Of a stretch of 64,000 nucleotides of DNA, positions 47,907 to 59,555 are shown in pieces. The first letter of the stretch is position 1; each line of letters starts with the position of its first letter. A program made the translations under genes and the position numbers. The stretch lies in assembly GCF_035046505.1 (NCBI RefSeq), contig NC_089822.1, positions 266,859,024-266,923,023 on the forward strand, in the 5' to 3' direction. Below the pieces are notes generated by a model. It saw only the letters and a list, made by a program, of their open reading frames with translations, was not told where the DNA came from and did no database searches. This DNA is from Tiliqua scincoides. Lineage: Eukaryota; Chordata; Lepidosauria; Squamata; Scincidae.

Positions 47907-48930
47907 AGGGCAGAAGCTGGCCTGTGGCTGCCCCCCCTTCTTCTCTTCCCCACCTCTGAAGTCTGTGTCCTTTTTTCCTTCCAGCAGGGTGCCTCTGGAA
48001 GGTGGGGGGAGTTCTTTAGTATCCATGTAAGATAAGCAGATGTCATAACCGCCCCATATGTATTGGAATCCTGGAAGATCTGGTGAGGAGGTAGATGTGG
48101 TGTCAGCAGTGGCCCCTTTAAGGGTAAGGCCTGGGCATCCAGCAGAGTGTGCTGCACAGCTGCAGCCACTTGAAGGCAATAGGGCCCTCAGGGATATAAG
48201 GAGCACCTGAGGAAGGGGGTGTGGGTTGTAGAAGCAGTGCAGGTTGGAGGAAGGAGAGGAGAGGAGAGGAGACTGACTGACTGACTGACTGACTGACTGA
48301 CTGGCTTATTGACTTTGACTTGGATACTCTGACTGATCTGACTGACTTACTTTCTGACCTTTGTGACTTGGCTTATTGACTTTGGACTCTGCCCTGGATA
48401 CTCTGACTGACTTTGTGACTAAGGGACTGCTGGAGACACTGGAGTTTGGTGTGTGGCTGCTGTGCCCAAGACCTGCTGACGACCCAGGGTCTGCTGTAGT
48501 GGTGGGAGGCTGCTGGCAAGAGAGAGGACCTCTGCAGGTTGAACAGGCAAGCTACCCTGGAGGTGGGGTCCAGCAGGACTGCAGGGCAGGACCAGGATCA
48601 CTTGTTGGGGGAAAGAAGGGGAGATAATTTGCTTAAAGTGGGCCTAATTCTCCAGGCAGAGAATGACCTTGGAATCAGGCAAAACACCATAGAGGACCAG
48701 GCGTCTGAAAACACAGGACAAGAATGTATGACAAAACTAACTAAAAGCTACAAGAGGGGGCTACATTATAAAAATGGGATCTCTAAGAGCATAAAGGTGA
48801 AAAAAAACTATATATGCAGTGTTATCTTCATTTTAGACGTCAGAAGGGTTTTGTGGCTCCTGAGGTTTTTTTTCCCCTCTGGAAAATGGGTCCAAATGGC
48901 TCTTTGAGTGTTTAAGGTTGCCGACCCCTG
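46828..48930. mobile_element. 2.1-kb hAT element without transposase
   Basis: Ends CAGGGGTCGACAACCT and AGGTTGCCGACCCCTG are inverted repeats, flanked by exact GTCTGGGT duplications (46820-46827, 48931-48938). The interior holds degenerate repeats of a TACTCCCAGGAAGGTGTGGA phrase (47310-47860), CAGG repeats and a GACT repeat (about 48268-48302). No transposase frame, so it would need enzyme from elsewhere. Confidence 0.93.
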
Positions 48931-50548
48931 GTCTGGGTATTTCTGCCTCTGGCTCCATTTTCGGCAGTTTTGGGGTTAACTTGGCACTTTCTTCCCTTTG
49001 GCCGTCCAGCCCCTCCTCCCTGGTCTTATCTGCCTGCTGCGATAAACTGTCAGCTGGTACGCTTGGCAGTAATACCGTGCTTTCCTCTTTGTTTCCTAGC
49101 CTGTCCCACCCTTCTGATTCATTGAAAGTTGCAGACCATGATTTATGTCAGCTTGTGATTTCTATCACAGAACCTGTACGCTTTGGCTCCAGGTTCGTAG
49201 CCTAAGAATGTCAGCTTTAGGGCTTTATCCTGTTTTTTTCTTCCAAATTTTTTCGGGACATTGACCCAGGCGGACACCCCAAATATGTGCATGTGGTTCA
49301 AAGATGGGGCTCATCTGTACAATGCCTTGTACGGGGTCTTATTTATGGCCGACGTCCATAGACGATTTATGATATAATTAGCTGTCAACATCGCTTCCGC
49401 CCAATACCTCCTTCCTAGGTTTGAATCGGCTAATAGAGCAAGCATCTTTGTCTGCAATACATCATTACGTTTCTCAACTATCCCGTTCTCGGCAGGCATG
49501 CCCCTATTAATCAACCTTTGGCGTATGCCTTGTGCTTTTAACCAGTTTTGCAATTCAGAACACGTAAATTCCGTCCCTCGGTCCGTTTGCAGTTCCCCAA
49601 CCTTTTGTGCGTACTTGCGCTCCACAAACCTCACCCACTCACATATACGCTGGCAGGTTTGCGATTTAGCCTGCAGCAGATAACAGAAACTGAACCTGCT
49701 ATAATGGTCTATTAAGACCAGGACGTATTTTGCACGCCCGATTGATTCTTCAAAGGGGCCTATGAGGTCGTCAAAAACCAATTCAAACGGTCGGGATGTT
49801 TGTCTATTGCTTTTAAGATTTACGGGGCACGCTTTTGACTTCACCCTCTTGCAGGTTTGACAGTCAAGATAATTAGGGCATTCGTCTAACTTTACGCCAC
49901 AGGCATTTTGCACTGTTTTCTTTAAGATAGCATAGGAAGGATGACCAAGCCTCCTGTGCCAGAGATGGCCACATCGGCCATGGACCGCCGCATTCCTAAA
50001 CGCGTTGGAGGTGTTTACAGAGGAGATTTCCTCGAACACATACAAACCACCTCTTTCAGTGCCCTGTGCACAGACCTTGTTACCCTCTATGATTTTACAT
50101 TGCCCATTTTCAAATTGCACACAATATCCCTTTTTGTCCAAGGCAGCAACACTGAGCAGATTGTGTTGCAGTTGTGGGACATAAAGTACTTCACTCACGG
50201 ATTCTCCAAACCCTGGCACTGAAACTATGCCCTGCCCCTCAACCGGGGAGCTGAGTCCATTTGCCAGATTCACGGCAGCTGGAACGGCTGGCTTCAGGGA
50301 TGTAAACAGTTCCTTGTCTCGGGCGACATGCTGGCTGGCCCCGCTGTCGATCAGCCACTGGTGCTCGCTGATCTGCTCCACCACCTGGACCACCGAGACA
50401 TTGGAGCTGCTGCAGCCCCTCCTGCGCCTCGTATCCTTCCTCCCCGCACCTCGATCCTTTAGGGAGGGACATGCACGTCGCAGGTGTGACGTGGAACCGC
50501 AAGCAAAACAGTGCTTAACAACAAGCACTCCAGGGATATCAACATTTT

Positions 50549-51630
50549 GTTTTTGGGACCAGTGCTTTTCAACCTCTTTGTAAATGACCTGGAGACAGGG
50601 TTGAGCAGAGAGGTGGCTAAGTTTGCAGATAACACCAAACTTTTCTGAGTGGTGAAGACCAGAAGTGATTGTGAGGAGCTCCAGAAGGATCTCTCCAGAC
50701 TGGCAGAACGGGCAGCAAAATGGCAGATGCGCTGCAATGTCAGTAAGTGTAAAGTCATTCACATTGGGGCAAAAAATCAAAACTTTAGATATAGGCTGAT
50801 GGGTTCTGAGCTGTCTGTGACAGATCAGGAGAGAGAGCTTGGGCTGGTGGTGGACAGGTCGATGAAAGTATCGACCCAATGTGCGACGGCAGTGAAGAAT
50901 GCCAATTCTATGCTTGGGATCATTAGGAAGGGTATTGAGAACAAAACGGCTAATATAATGCCGTTGTATAAATCTATGGTAAGGCCACACCTGGAGTATT
51001 GTGTCCAGTTCTGGTTGCCACATCTCAAAAAAGACATAGTGGAAATGGAAAAGGTGCAAAAGAGAGTGACTAAGATGATTACGGGGCTGGGGCACCTTCC
51101 TTATGAGGAAAGGCTACGGCGTTTGGGCCTCTTCAGCCTAGAAAAGAGACGCTTGAGGGGGGACATGATTGAGACATACAAAATTATGCAGGGAATGGAC
51201 AGAGTGGATAGGGAGATGCTCTTTACACTCTCACATAATACCAGAACCAGGGGATATCCACTAAAATTGAGTGTTGGGCGGGTTAGGACAGACAAAAGAA
51301 AATATTTCTTTACTCAGCGTGTGGTTGGTTTGTGGAACTCCTTGCCACAGGATGTGGTGCTGGCATCTAGCCTCGACACCTTTAAAAGGGGATTGGACAA
51401 GTTTCTGGAGGAAAAATCCATTACGGGGTACAAGCCATGATGTGTATGCGCAACCTCCTGATTTTAGAAATGGGTTATGTCAGAATGCCAGATGCAGGGG
51501 AGGGCACCAGGATGAGGTCTCTTGTTATCTGGTGTGCTCCCTGGGGCATTTGGTGGGCTGCTGTGAGATACAGGAAGCTGGACTAGATGGGCCTATGGCC
51601 TGATCCAGTGGGGCTGTTCTTATGTTCTTA
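50549..51630 (+). mobile_element. CR1 LINE, ~1.1-kb 3' part
   Basis: RT from the palm end (GPVLFNLFVNDLETGLSREV) to the C-terminal stop. One TGA (about 50647) lies after KLF, and otherwise the frame is open for over 260 residues. It splits the gag region of Copia fossil 2. AACATT is found on both sides (50541 and 51630), a short duplication. Confidence 0.92.
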
Positions 51631-52389
51631 ACATTCCCCTGGACAGCAGCCTTGTTTGTAGCAGCCTCCCTCACTGGAGATTCCTTGGCAGCCTGTCCTC
51701 ACTCTCGCTGGTTGTCGGCGCGCTTCTGCTCCTCCTCCACCAGCCTGCCGGTCAGATATGCGAGGGTTAGCTGTCTCTCTGGGAGAGCTTCCAGTGTTGT
51801 TGCAAGTGTGTCGTACGACTCATCCAGGGAGGATAGAACAACAAAAACTTTATGTAGTTCCAGAATCGACACTCCTCTCTCTTCCAGCTCTGTAAACAAT
51901 TGTCGCGTGGCACGGAGATGCTGGGTAATACTGGTGCCAGGTTCTAATCTGTTACAATATAGCCGTCTCGTTAGGCTGATTTTCAATACGGCTGAGTCGG
52001 AAATATAAACTTGACGCAGTGCATTCCAGCACTCGTGCGCCGACTCTATGCCGCGTACATGGAGTAGTTGGCTATCTTCTAAGCCCAAAATAATAGTGGC
52101 CAAGGCTTGCGCGTTAGCAACGTCCATTTCTGGGCTCTCATCCAGCTGTGCAGTTTGAATGACCTGCCACAGCGACTGTTTGAAAGACACATTTTCATCT
52201 TAACAGCCCAGCCCATATAGTTGCTCTCATTGAGCCTTATCAGTGGATATGCTGTTGCTGCAGCCATCACGGAATGTATATAGGTCCCGCAGATAAACGT
52301 TTCCTGCAGACTCACCGGGGTGCTCGCAGACGCGCTCGGTACAGTAGACTCAGGCAGTTAGATAGCTGATGGGTGCTGGGCCCATAACC

Positions 52390-52710
52390 TGTTGCGAGCT
52401 GGATGAACGGTTTTCAGCGCCAGCTGCCCAACTGCTTGGCTTGCTATCTCCCAAGGCCAAAGCACCGGCACTCCCGGGAACAAGACGACGCAAGGCAGAA
52501 GTTCTCCACCAAACACCTCTTTACTATATACAATATGTACAACAACAGTCCAGATATCACATGAATCACGGTTCTCACTGACATAGCCTTTGGCACTAAC
52601 TCCACTCTGCATCTCCCACACCCCAGCTTGTCCCTGCTGGACTTTATATGCGTGTCAGCCAATCAGTGTGGAGTAAGAAACTGCTAAGTCACTCTGACTC
52701 TGCATGGAGT

Positions 52711-52761
<51 letters not shown>

Positions 52762-52905
52762 AGCAGTCACCTGGTCTACATCACCCGATGTTGCATCATC
52801 TTTTCTTCCCAGGATGCTGTGCTGGCTGAGTCAGGCCAAGGCTTCAAGGCCTGCTCCTATTCAGCCTGTGAATTACCTAGCAGTCCCGGGGATGATCCCA
52901 TAACA
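52390..52905 (-). repeat. 5' LTR of Copia fossil 2
   Basis: Pairs with 45687-46198. Its (AC)n run (52712-52758) is longer than in the other LTR. Confidence 0.88.
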
Positions 52906-53340
52906 CCATTAGAAATCAATACAAGGCCAATGTGGTTGCGAGTTTCACAAAATAAGAGATATGATGAATTATTAGATGACAAAGCAGATCTTTACTCAAA
53001 AGAAGTATTGTTGGAGAAAGGGATTGAACTGGATTGGCTGATGAAACTACAAATTAAAACAAGATGGATGAAAGATAAAAAAGAAGGAATCTACTCAGAG
53101 GGGACGGAATTTGATAAAATATTTCTATCAAATGAGGAACATTATATTAAGAGGATGTACCAATATATGTTAAGTATGAAAATGGAATATGAATCGGTAA
53201 AAGAGGTGATGATCATATGGGCAAAGAATATTGGACATAATATAACAATGAATAATTGGAATCAGCTTTGGAAGAGAAATATGAGGATAATTAAGGCAGC
53301 AACAATGAAAGAAAACATATACAAAATTTTTTATAGATGG

Positions 53341-53361
53341 TAAGAACATAAGAACATAAGG
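53341..53361 (-). mobile_element. tail-only CR1 scrap in L1 ORF2
   Basis: TAAGAACATAAGAACATAAG, the reversed CR1 octamer tail, sits between the KIFYRW and LAKMYPS codons of the L1 ORF2 remnant with no CR1 body. It may be an extremely 5'-truncated insertion or a gene-conversion patch. Confidence 0.5.
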
Positions 53362-54698
53362 TTGGCAAAAATGTATCCCAGTATATGCAACAAATGTAGG
53401 AAATGTAAAGAGGTGAAAGGATCTTTTTATCACATGTGGTGGCTTTGCCCTAAGGCAAAAGAATTTTGGGGAAAAATACATAGAAATATCCAAACTATTT
53501 TTAAATCTGTAATACCCTTCCAACCAGAATTGTTTCTATTGAACATTTTCCCTGAAAGCTATAACAATGATTTCAGACATATTTTGTTATACGTAATTAT
53601 TGCAGCAAGATTAGTTTATGCCAGGATGTGGAAGAATTCAGAAATTCCCATTGTAGTGATGTGGATTGAGAAACTGTATGAGATTGTTGAAATAGATGTG
53701 ATGACGGAAAGATTGAGGGATGGCGGGATGGAGAGAATACAGAAATCGTGGAACCCGTTATATGAATGGTTGGATAAATGATTATGAGCTATTTAAGTGA
53801 TGATAATTATAGAAACAAAATAGTATAAGCTACAATTCTGCAATTCCCTAGTGTTTTTCCCTTTGTATTACCTTGAACATATGTATTTGTGATTTTCCCT
53901 GTACCCATGTCTTAAATTAAATTAAATAAAATAAATTTTTAAAAAGTCAATAACATTTTGTTTCTTTGATGCAAAAAGTCAATAGATCGTACTGGCCATT
54001 GGAACTCCCTGCCACTGTAGGCAGCAACAGAAGTTTGAATGATAACTTAATGTTTCTTTAAAACTTTCTAGGTTTCTCATGTATGCAATGCAAGAAGCCA
54101 GTGCATTGTTCTTAAGGAAAAGAAAAGCAGGAGGAACCCTCCTAATCTTTGTGCCTCAGAGCATGCACAGAGTGCAAAATATCCAATCTTTTGTTTTAAC
54201 CCTTTTTTGTTTCAGCAACAAGAAAGGACAGAAAGAAAGAAAAAAGCATTTGCTCTCAAGAGAAAGACTAAAGATTTCTAAACCCTGTTCTTTTACAGGA
54301 ATCTGAAGAAGGAATGTTACATCCAATTGTGTATCTAAGTAGAAAACTATTGCCTCGTGAGGCACATTATACTGTATGTGAATTTGAATGTCTTGCTGAA
54401 GCTTTGTCTCGCATGTAGTATAGTAGAAATCAGTAAAACACCAGTTCATAACTAGTAACATAACTGTATGAGTAAGAAATCTCTGAAGTACTCTCCATGT
54501 AACCTCACTGTATCTGATACTGTTAATACAACTGTCTTACTGCTTTCATTGTTATTACCCTGTTAGTAAACCCTGCTATGTATTGCTTAGTAAGTAACTG
54601 TAGCATAAGTTCAGTATAAGAAGTGCCCTGACCTGTGTGTTAGCAAAGAGTGGCTGGGGGTGTTGAACCTCCGAGCCTCTCTTCCAAAAAAGGGAGCA

Positions 54699-55447
54699 TG
54701 TCATGAATATGTACAGTTTAGGCCTAGTAGCATGTAGAGCCTAAACCAGTAAAAGAGAAGCGGCTTGCAGTTCCTAGCTGCAAGGATGTGAGTAACAACA
54801 GCCAACAAAATTAACAACTCAATGGAAGATGATAATGTAACACCTCTGCAGACAGAAAGGTGCCCATCAGGGTGGAATGCAGCTGTAGTGGAGAACTAAG
54901 AGGACTAGCATCCAGGCCCACTTCTGTCCCCAAGAGCTTCTGATTGGACAGTTCAAATAAGTAGAGAGCCACCTCCATCCTGTTAGCCTGATAGGTGGAA
55001 AAGGTTGCGGGTGCAACATCCTGCAGGCTGAGAGCCTGGTCCATCAGGGCCATGTGGCCTCAGAGGTAACCTGGAGATGAAAGATCTACAAAAGGAAGCT
55101 GACCCAGGTGAGAGTTAGGGAATAATAGAGATAGCCAGTTAGCTTTGTTATTTTAATGCTGATATGGTTCCTAGAAGTTTTATGCCTCTAGCATTTGCTG
55201 CCTTTTGTAACTTTATGTAACCCTATGTACTTAATAAAGTAAAAATCCTTTCACTAAGTTGTTTCATGATCTGTTGGGGACAAAGGTTCAGAATTCTGCC
55301 TAGCCGTTCAGCAAGCTACCAAATACTCATTGAGGACTAGTAACTTGAGGACTGAGGCTTGAATTAAAGAAAGTGCTCAGTGCCTGCAAGGGGTAGGATT
55401 AAGCCTAGAGGGTCTCAGTGTCCCTGGACTGAGACACTGGCACATAC
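54699..55447 (+). repeat. LTR between two Gypsy/ERV-like fossils
   Basis: Starts TGTCATGAAT just after a purine tract (AAAAAAGGGAGCA), contains TTAATAAAG (about 55231) as poly(A) signal and ends near 55436-55447. Preceded by pol/RNase H sequence and followed by leader and gag sequence, so it serves as right LTR of one fossil and left LTR of another. Confidence 0.6.
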
Positions 55448-56299
55448 AGGGTGGTGGCAGTACTACTGAGCAGGGGTCCTTGAGGGCTCGGGTTCAAGAA
55501 CCAAGAACTCGGAGCACCCCAAACCCTGGGAGTGTACAACACTCCCCTAGCACAAAAATGTGCAAAGGGACATGACAGTGCAGCTCTGGGTAGTCTTGTG
55601 GCTGCCCAGAACCTGCATAGCTTGGAAATGCTCCCTTGGATGAGATTGGTCTTGCACACCTTGAAACCACGCACCTCCATGCCAAAACTCTATCATAACA
55701 CTGAACAATATGAAAATGAGAGCCTAGATGCTTTCTTAGAAAGAAGGAAATTGATGGCTCTACTAGCAGGTGCAGTCCCTCAGTTAGGGGGGCGGTATGA
55801 CTTCGATGTACCAGATTTCACATCTGGAGTTTATGATGCTTTAAATAAGCAAACTAAAATTCATCTTGGCCTAATCAATACTACCCATCTGACCTATGCT
55901 ATTCTGCAACTTAAGCTTGATCAAGCATCTGAATTGATGCGAGTTACTGGAATGGGGTGCGCAACACACAAACAAAAGGAGATCCAAGAGGAACCAATCC
56001 AGGCAGTAACCTTCTCTAATTATGGTCCTCATTCTCAATTCAGAGGTACCAGCAATAAAGGTCAAAATTGGGAGAGAAATGGGAACCAGAAATTCAATCC
56101 ATTTAACAGTCAAAATCAGGGCAGAGGAATAAACAACCTGAGAGAGAAAATGAACTAGAGGCATCTAAAGCTTTCTTAAGAAAAAGACTAGCAGAGAGAG
56201 GAGTACCTAAAGAGTTTTGGGAAAAAGCTAATCTGCAGGAGTTAGTGGAATTAGTCACAAAATACTGCCTCAAAGCCCCTGAGCCTGTAGCAGCTGCCC

Positions 56300-56347
<48 letters not shown>

Positions 56348-57870
56348 CTTTATTTGTATCCCGCCCTTCTCCCTGAAAGGGACCCAGGGCGGCTTACAAC
56401 ATGTAAAAACAATTTTAAAAAGCATGATTTAACACAGATAAAAACATATTAAACACATTAACAGAGGCCATAAAAACAGTAGTCAGAATAAAGTCAGAAT
56501 AAAAAGAGCATAAAACAGCAAATCATAGAGGAATCCAGCCTGTCAAAAGAAACTAAAAGATGTATAAAAGTGTTAAAAAGGCCATGGAATCAGAAGGCTT
56601 GTTTAAAGAGCAGGGTCTTCAGGCCTCGCCGAAAAAACTCAAGAGAGGGAGCCATTCTCAAGTCAAGGGGAAGGGTGCACAACATTGGTGCCACTACTGA
56701 GAAGGCCCTATTTCTTGCCACTGCCCCTCGAACCTCCTTGGGTGGTGGCACTTGTAAAAAGGTCTTCTCTGATGACCTGAGAGGACAAGCCGGATTGTAC
56801 GGGAGTAGGCGATCTCTAAGATACCCTGGCCCAGAGCAGTATAGGGCTACCTGTCCAACAGGTAGAGCCATCTGCCTCAGAACCAGCTGCCCCCATGATG
56901 CATATCATTTCTTGCCCCTCAAAGACCCCTTCTAGCAAACATCAAGTTTATTTGACTGTCAATGGGAAAAAGATACCTGGACACACAAATTCTGGGGCCA
57001 GACCTACCTCAGTTCATAGAAATTTAGTGGAAGTATGTCAGCTTTTGCCTGGGGAAACATATAGGGTCAAGCCTTATGAGAGTCCTGAGATTTTGGCACC
57101 TAAAGCAAAAGTGCAGTTAGAATTTAGAGGTTGGAAAGGTACACGTATTGTGGCTGTACATTCAGACACGCCCATGTCAGTTCTTTTAGGACAAGATTTT
57201 TGTGATGTTTTGGACAGGCAGAAAGCTGCAGCCATTGGAAAGTGTAATAGAGAAACTCCAGTAGGCAGAAATCCATATGGACAAGCCATGGCTTCTAAAG
57301 CAGCAAAAGGAAGAGAGCATCCTTCAGGCATCTCTTCCATCAGCCAAGAAGTTAAAGCAGGAGATATAACTTCCAAGCCTAGAATTAGAGAGAAAGGAAC
57401 AATAGGAAGGGGAAGATTTCTAGCAGCACCCCAAAGAAGACATTATCATGTTGGAGCAAAGACTGAACCATGTGTGTGTTCAATGCATTTTAAAACCTAT
57501 TAAAAGGTCTTAATAACATTTTTGTTTCTTTGATGCTAAAAGTCAATAGATCATACTGGCCACTGGAACTCCCTGCCACTGTAGCAACAGAAGTGTGAAT
57601 GATAATGTTTCCTTAAAACTTTCTAGGTTTCTCATGTATGCAATGTAAGATGCCAGTGCATTGTTCCTAAGGAAAAGTAAAGCAGGAGGAACCCTCCTAA
57701 TCTTTGTGCCTCAGAGCATGCACAGAGTGCAAAATGTCAGCAATCTTTTGTTTTAACCCTTTCTGTTTCAGCAACAAGAAAGGACGGGGGGGGGAAAGCG
57801 TTTGCTCTCAAGGGAAAGACTAAAGGTTTCTAAACCTTGTTTCTTTTACAGGACATCTGTATACATTTTA
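55448..57870 (+). mobile_element. second Gypsy/ERV-like fossil, mosaic
   Basis: A gag-type region (ENESLDAFLERRKLMALLAG, then GRYDFDVPDFTSGVYDALNK) unlike the SCAN-like capsid of the first fossil is followed, after the LINE insertion at 56301, by the same protease region and 3' sequence as the first (matching 41860-42160 and 53959-54300). Broken and lacking RT and a right LTR. Family of the gag not settled; it resembles retroviral capsid in style. Confidence 0.6.
56301..56870 (-). mobile_element. LINE-type 3' end with (TTA)n tail
   Basis: Plus strand starts with a TAA repeat and CCCGCCCTTCTCCCTGAAAG, continuing through GTGGTGGCACTTGTAAAAAG to TAGGCGATCTCTAAGATACC. Same family as 21499. CAGCTGCCC occurs on both sides (about 56289 and 56885), a possible target duplication. 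Confidence 0.65.
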
Positions 57871-58174
57871 TTTTGTTTCATATAGCACCCCAGTTTGCCT
57901 GTTGTATGTAACTCACAACAGACACTTTTAACTGATGGACAGTGCAAAAGGGAATTTCTCTGCATTACGCCATCTTGTTATCCAGCCTATGATCCTAAGG
58001 TTCCAATAAGGGCAGTGTAATAATTCCCCTAACCAAAACAGCCCTTTTGGTAACACCTAAAGTCATTTTTAATACTATAGCATATACACCATGGTAAAGA
58101 GCAGCTTGATACCATTTGTGCAAAAGGTTAAACCATAGCTGAAAGCATAGAAATACAGAGAACAGGACAAGTTG
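57871..58174. other. no recognised feature
   Basis: Departs here from the sequence following the first Gypsy fossil. Nothing supported. Confidence 0.35.
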
Positions 58175-58790
58175 CTTGATGAAAAATTATTTTTTAAGCT
58201 GCTAGTTTTACAGAAGTTACACACTTTGGAGTTTAGAAAGGGAGTAGCAAAGATAAGACTCCTTCTCGGCAGACGCACAGGTCTGGCCAAGGCTATTGCC
58301 ATGCTTGCTGCCAAAGGCTCACTTGTTTATTCTTCCAAGTTTTCAAAAGAAGGGAAAAACACACATAGAGACATATAGCCTTTGCCTTAAAGTGTAACCA
58401 ACATATATGGAGACATACAGTAGTGATTACAAGTAAGTCTTAAATAAACAAAATGCTTGATTTTAGAAAAGCTTTAAGAAAACTAGACTTGTTTAACATT
58501 GCAGACATCCTTACCTTAGTTGGCAAGGATGTTCTTGACAGACACCTGCAGAGATGAGTTTAGAATATGTAGTTAGATAACCAGGACCATCCTTAAGAAA
58601 GAGTCCTTTGTGTGCATTGCAACTGTGATGAAAAGAGGGGGGCTGGTGCAGGGTTGCCACAAACAGTTGGCTTGTAATGTCTGAGTAATTGGTTTGAAGG
58701 TAAATAGGACAAGGATTTGTTAAAAAGAAATCACATATGCAGAGAAAGTTTGGCTTGTTTTATGTTAAAATATATGAAAAGTCACAAGAA
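58175..58790. repeat. dispersed repeat of unknown class, copy 2
   Basis: Matches 20515-21480 without the SINE. No coding frame. Confidence 0.6.
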
Positions 58791-58904
58791 GCTGGCTAAA
58801 GCCTTAGCCAGCCATTAAAGATAAGAGCCAGCCATTAAAGATAAGAACATACCAAGATAAGAACACAAGCCATACATAAGCCATTAAAGATAAGAGCCAG
58901 CCAT

Positions 58905-59555
58905 TAAAGATAAGAACATACCAAGATCCAGGTCTACAGAGCTTGCATCCTGAGTACACTTCTGTCCGCTCACAACAGGAGAGGAAACTGAACGCTTTCC
59001 ACATGCGCTGCCTCTGGCGCATTCTTGGCATCACCTGGCAGGACAAAGTTCCAAACAACACAGTCCTGGAACGTGCTGGAATCCCTAGCATGTATGCACT
59101 GCTGAAACAGAGACGCCTGCATTGGCTCGGTCATGTCGTGAGAATGGATGATGGCCGGATCCCAAAGGATCTCCTCTATGGAGAACTCGTGCAAGGAAAG
59201 CGCCCTACAGGTAGACCACAGCTGCGATACAAGGACATCTGCAAGAGGGATCTGAAGGCCTTAGGAGTGGACCTCAACAAGTGGGAAACCCTGGCCTCTG
59301 AGTGGCCTGCTTGGAGGCAGGCTGTGCAGCATGGCCTTTCCCAGTTTGAAGAGACACTTGGCCAACAGTCTGAGGCAAAGAGGCAAAGAAGGAAGGCCCA
59401 TAGCCAGGGAGACAGACCAAGGACAGACTGCACTTGCTTCCAGTGTGGAAGGGATTGTCACTCCCGGATTGGCCTTTTCAGCCACACTAGACGCTGTGCC
59501 AGAACCACCTTTCAGAGCGCGATACCATAGTCTTTCGAGACTGGAGGTTGCCAAG
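58905..59555 (+). mobile_element. non-LTR LINE C-terminal region, second copy
   Basis: Frame open 58943-59530: AFHMRCLWRILGITWQDKVP, then LHWLGHVVRMDDGRIPKDLL and the terminal CFQCGRDCHSRIGLFSHTRR cluster, with the same 3' end as 18795-19497. 5'-truncated. Preceded by short direct repeats of AGCCATTAAAGATAAGA (58800-58920). Confidence 0.82.

Larger units (their letters stand above)
45687..52905 (-). mobile_element. Ty1/Copia-type LTR retrotransposon fossil 2
   Basis: Minus-strand element with LTRs 45687-46198 (3') and 52390-52905 (5'). 52375-52389 (GCTGGGCCCATAACC on plus) exactly matches the anticodon arm of vertebrate initiator tRNA-Met, so the primer site is of the copia half-tRNA type. 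Gag, protease and integrase parts resemble Copia fossil 1. It is broken, with parts missing, and carries the hAT at 46828 and the CR1 at 50549. LTRs differ by several percent. No matching 5-bp target duplication was seen at its edges. Confidence 0.9.
43391..53943 (+). mobile_element. L1-like LINE carrying nested SINE and Copia
   Basis: Flanked by AAGTCAACAACATTT (43376-43390) and AAGTCAATAACATTT (53944-53958), a 15-bp target duplication with one mismatch. 5' UTR 43391-44298. ORF1 runs 44299-45343 around the SINE: coiled coil (EFREETREMQTQISKLDKNL), then a transposase_22/RRM core (ARYMLRIQNYPEGKQEDIRS). After the Copia, 52906-53781 encodes only the ORF2 C-terminal part (IYKIFYRW, SFYHMWWLCPKAKEFWGKIH). 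Endonuclease and RT domains of ORF2 are not found. A TAAA-rich tail ends it. Its own copy is therefore dead. Confidence 0.88.
39640..54698 (+). mobile_element. Gmr1-like Ty3/Gypsy fossil with SCAN-like capsid, heavily nested
   Basis: Gag-type sequence starts soon after gene B. It includes a capsid region resembling SCAN (SYLAMFEQACEDEQVHKTLW and, further on, FFSYLPPTLSEWVAERQP), a CCHC knuckle (CYECGKAGHVRKFC), a DSGA-type protease region, and much later an RNase H piece (YLSRKLLPREAHYT) and a purine tract before the LTR at 54699. Inserted into it are CR1s at 39999 and 42164 and the L1 at 43391. The fossil is broken and incomplete, with several breaks and no clear 5' LTR. SCAN domains are known to derive from the capsid of Gmr1-like elements. 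Confidence 0.75.

Noticed and set aside
47700-48206. Minus-strand frames with repeated LPACLPAC
   Set aside because: Translation of a CAGG simple repeat within the hAT element.
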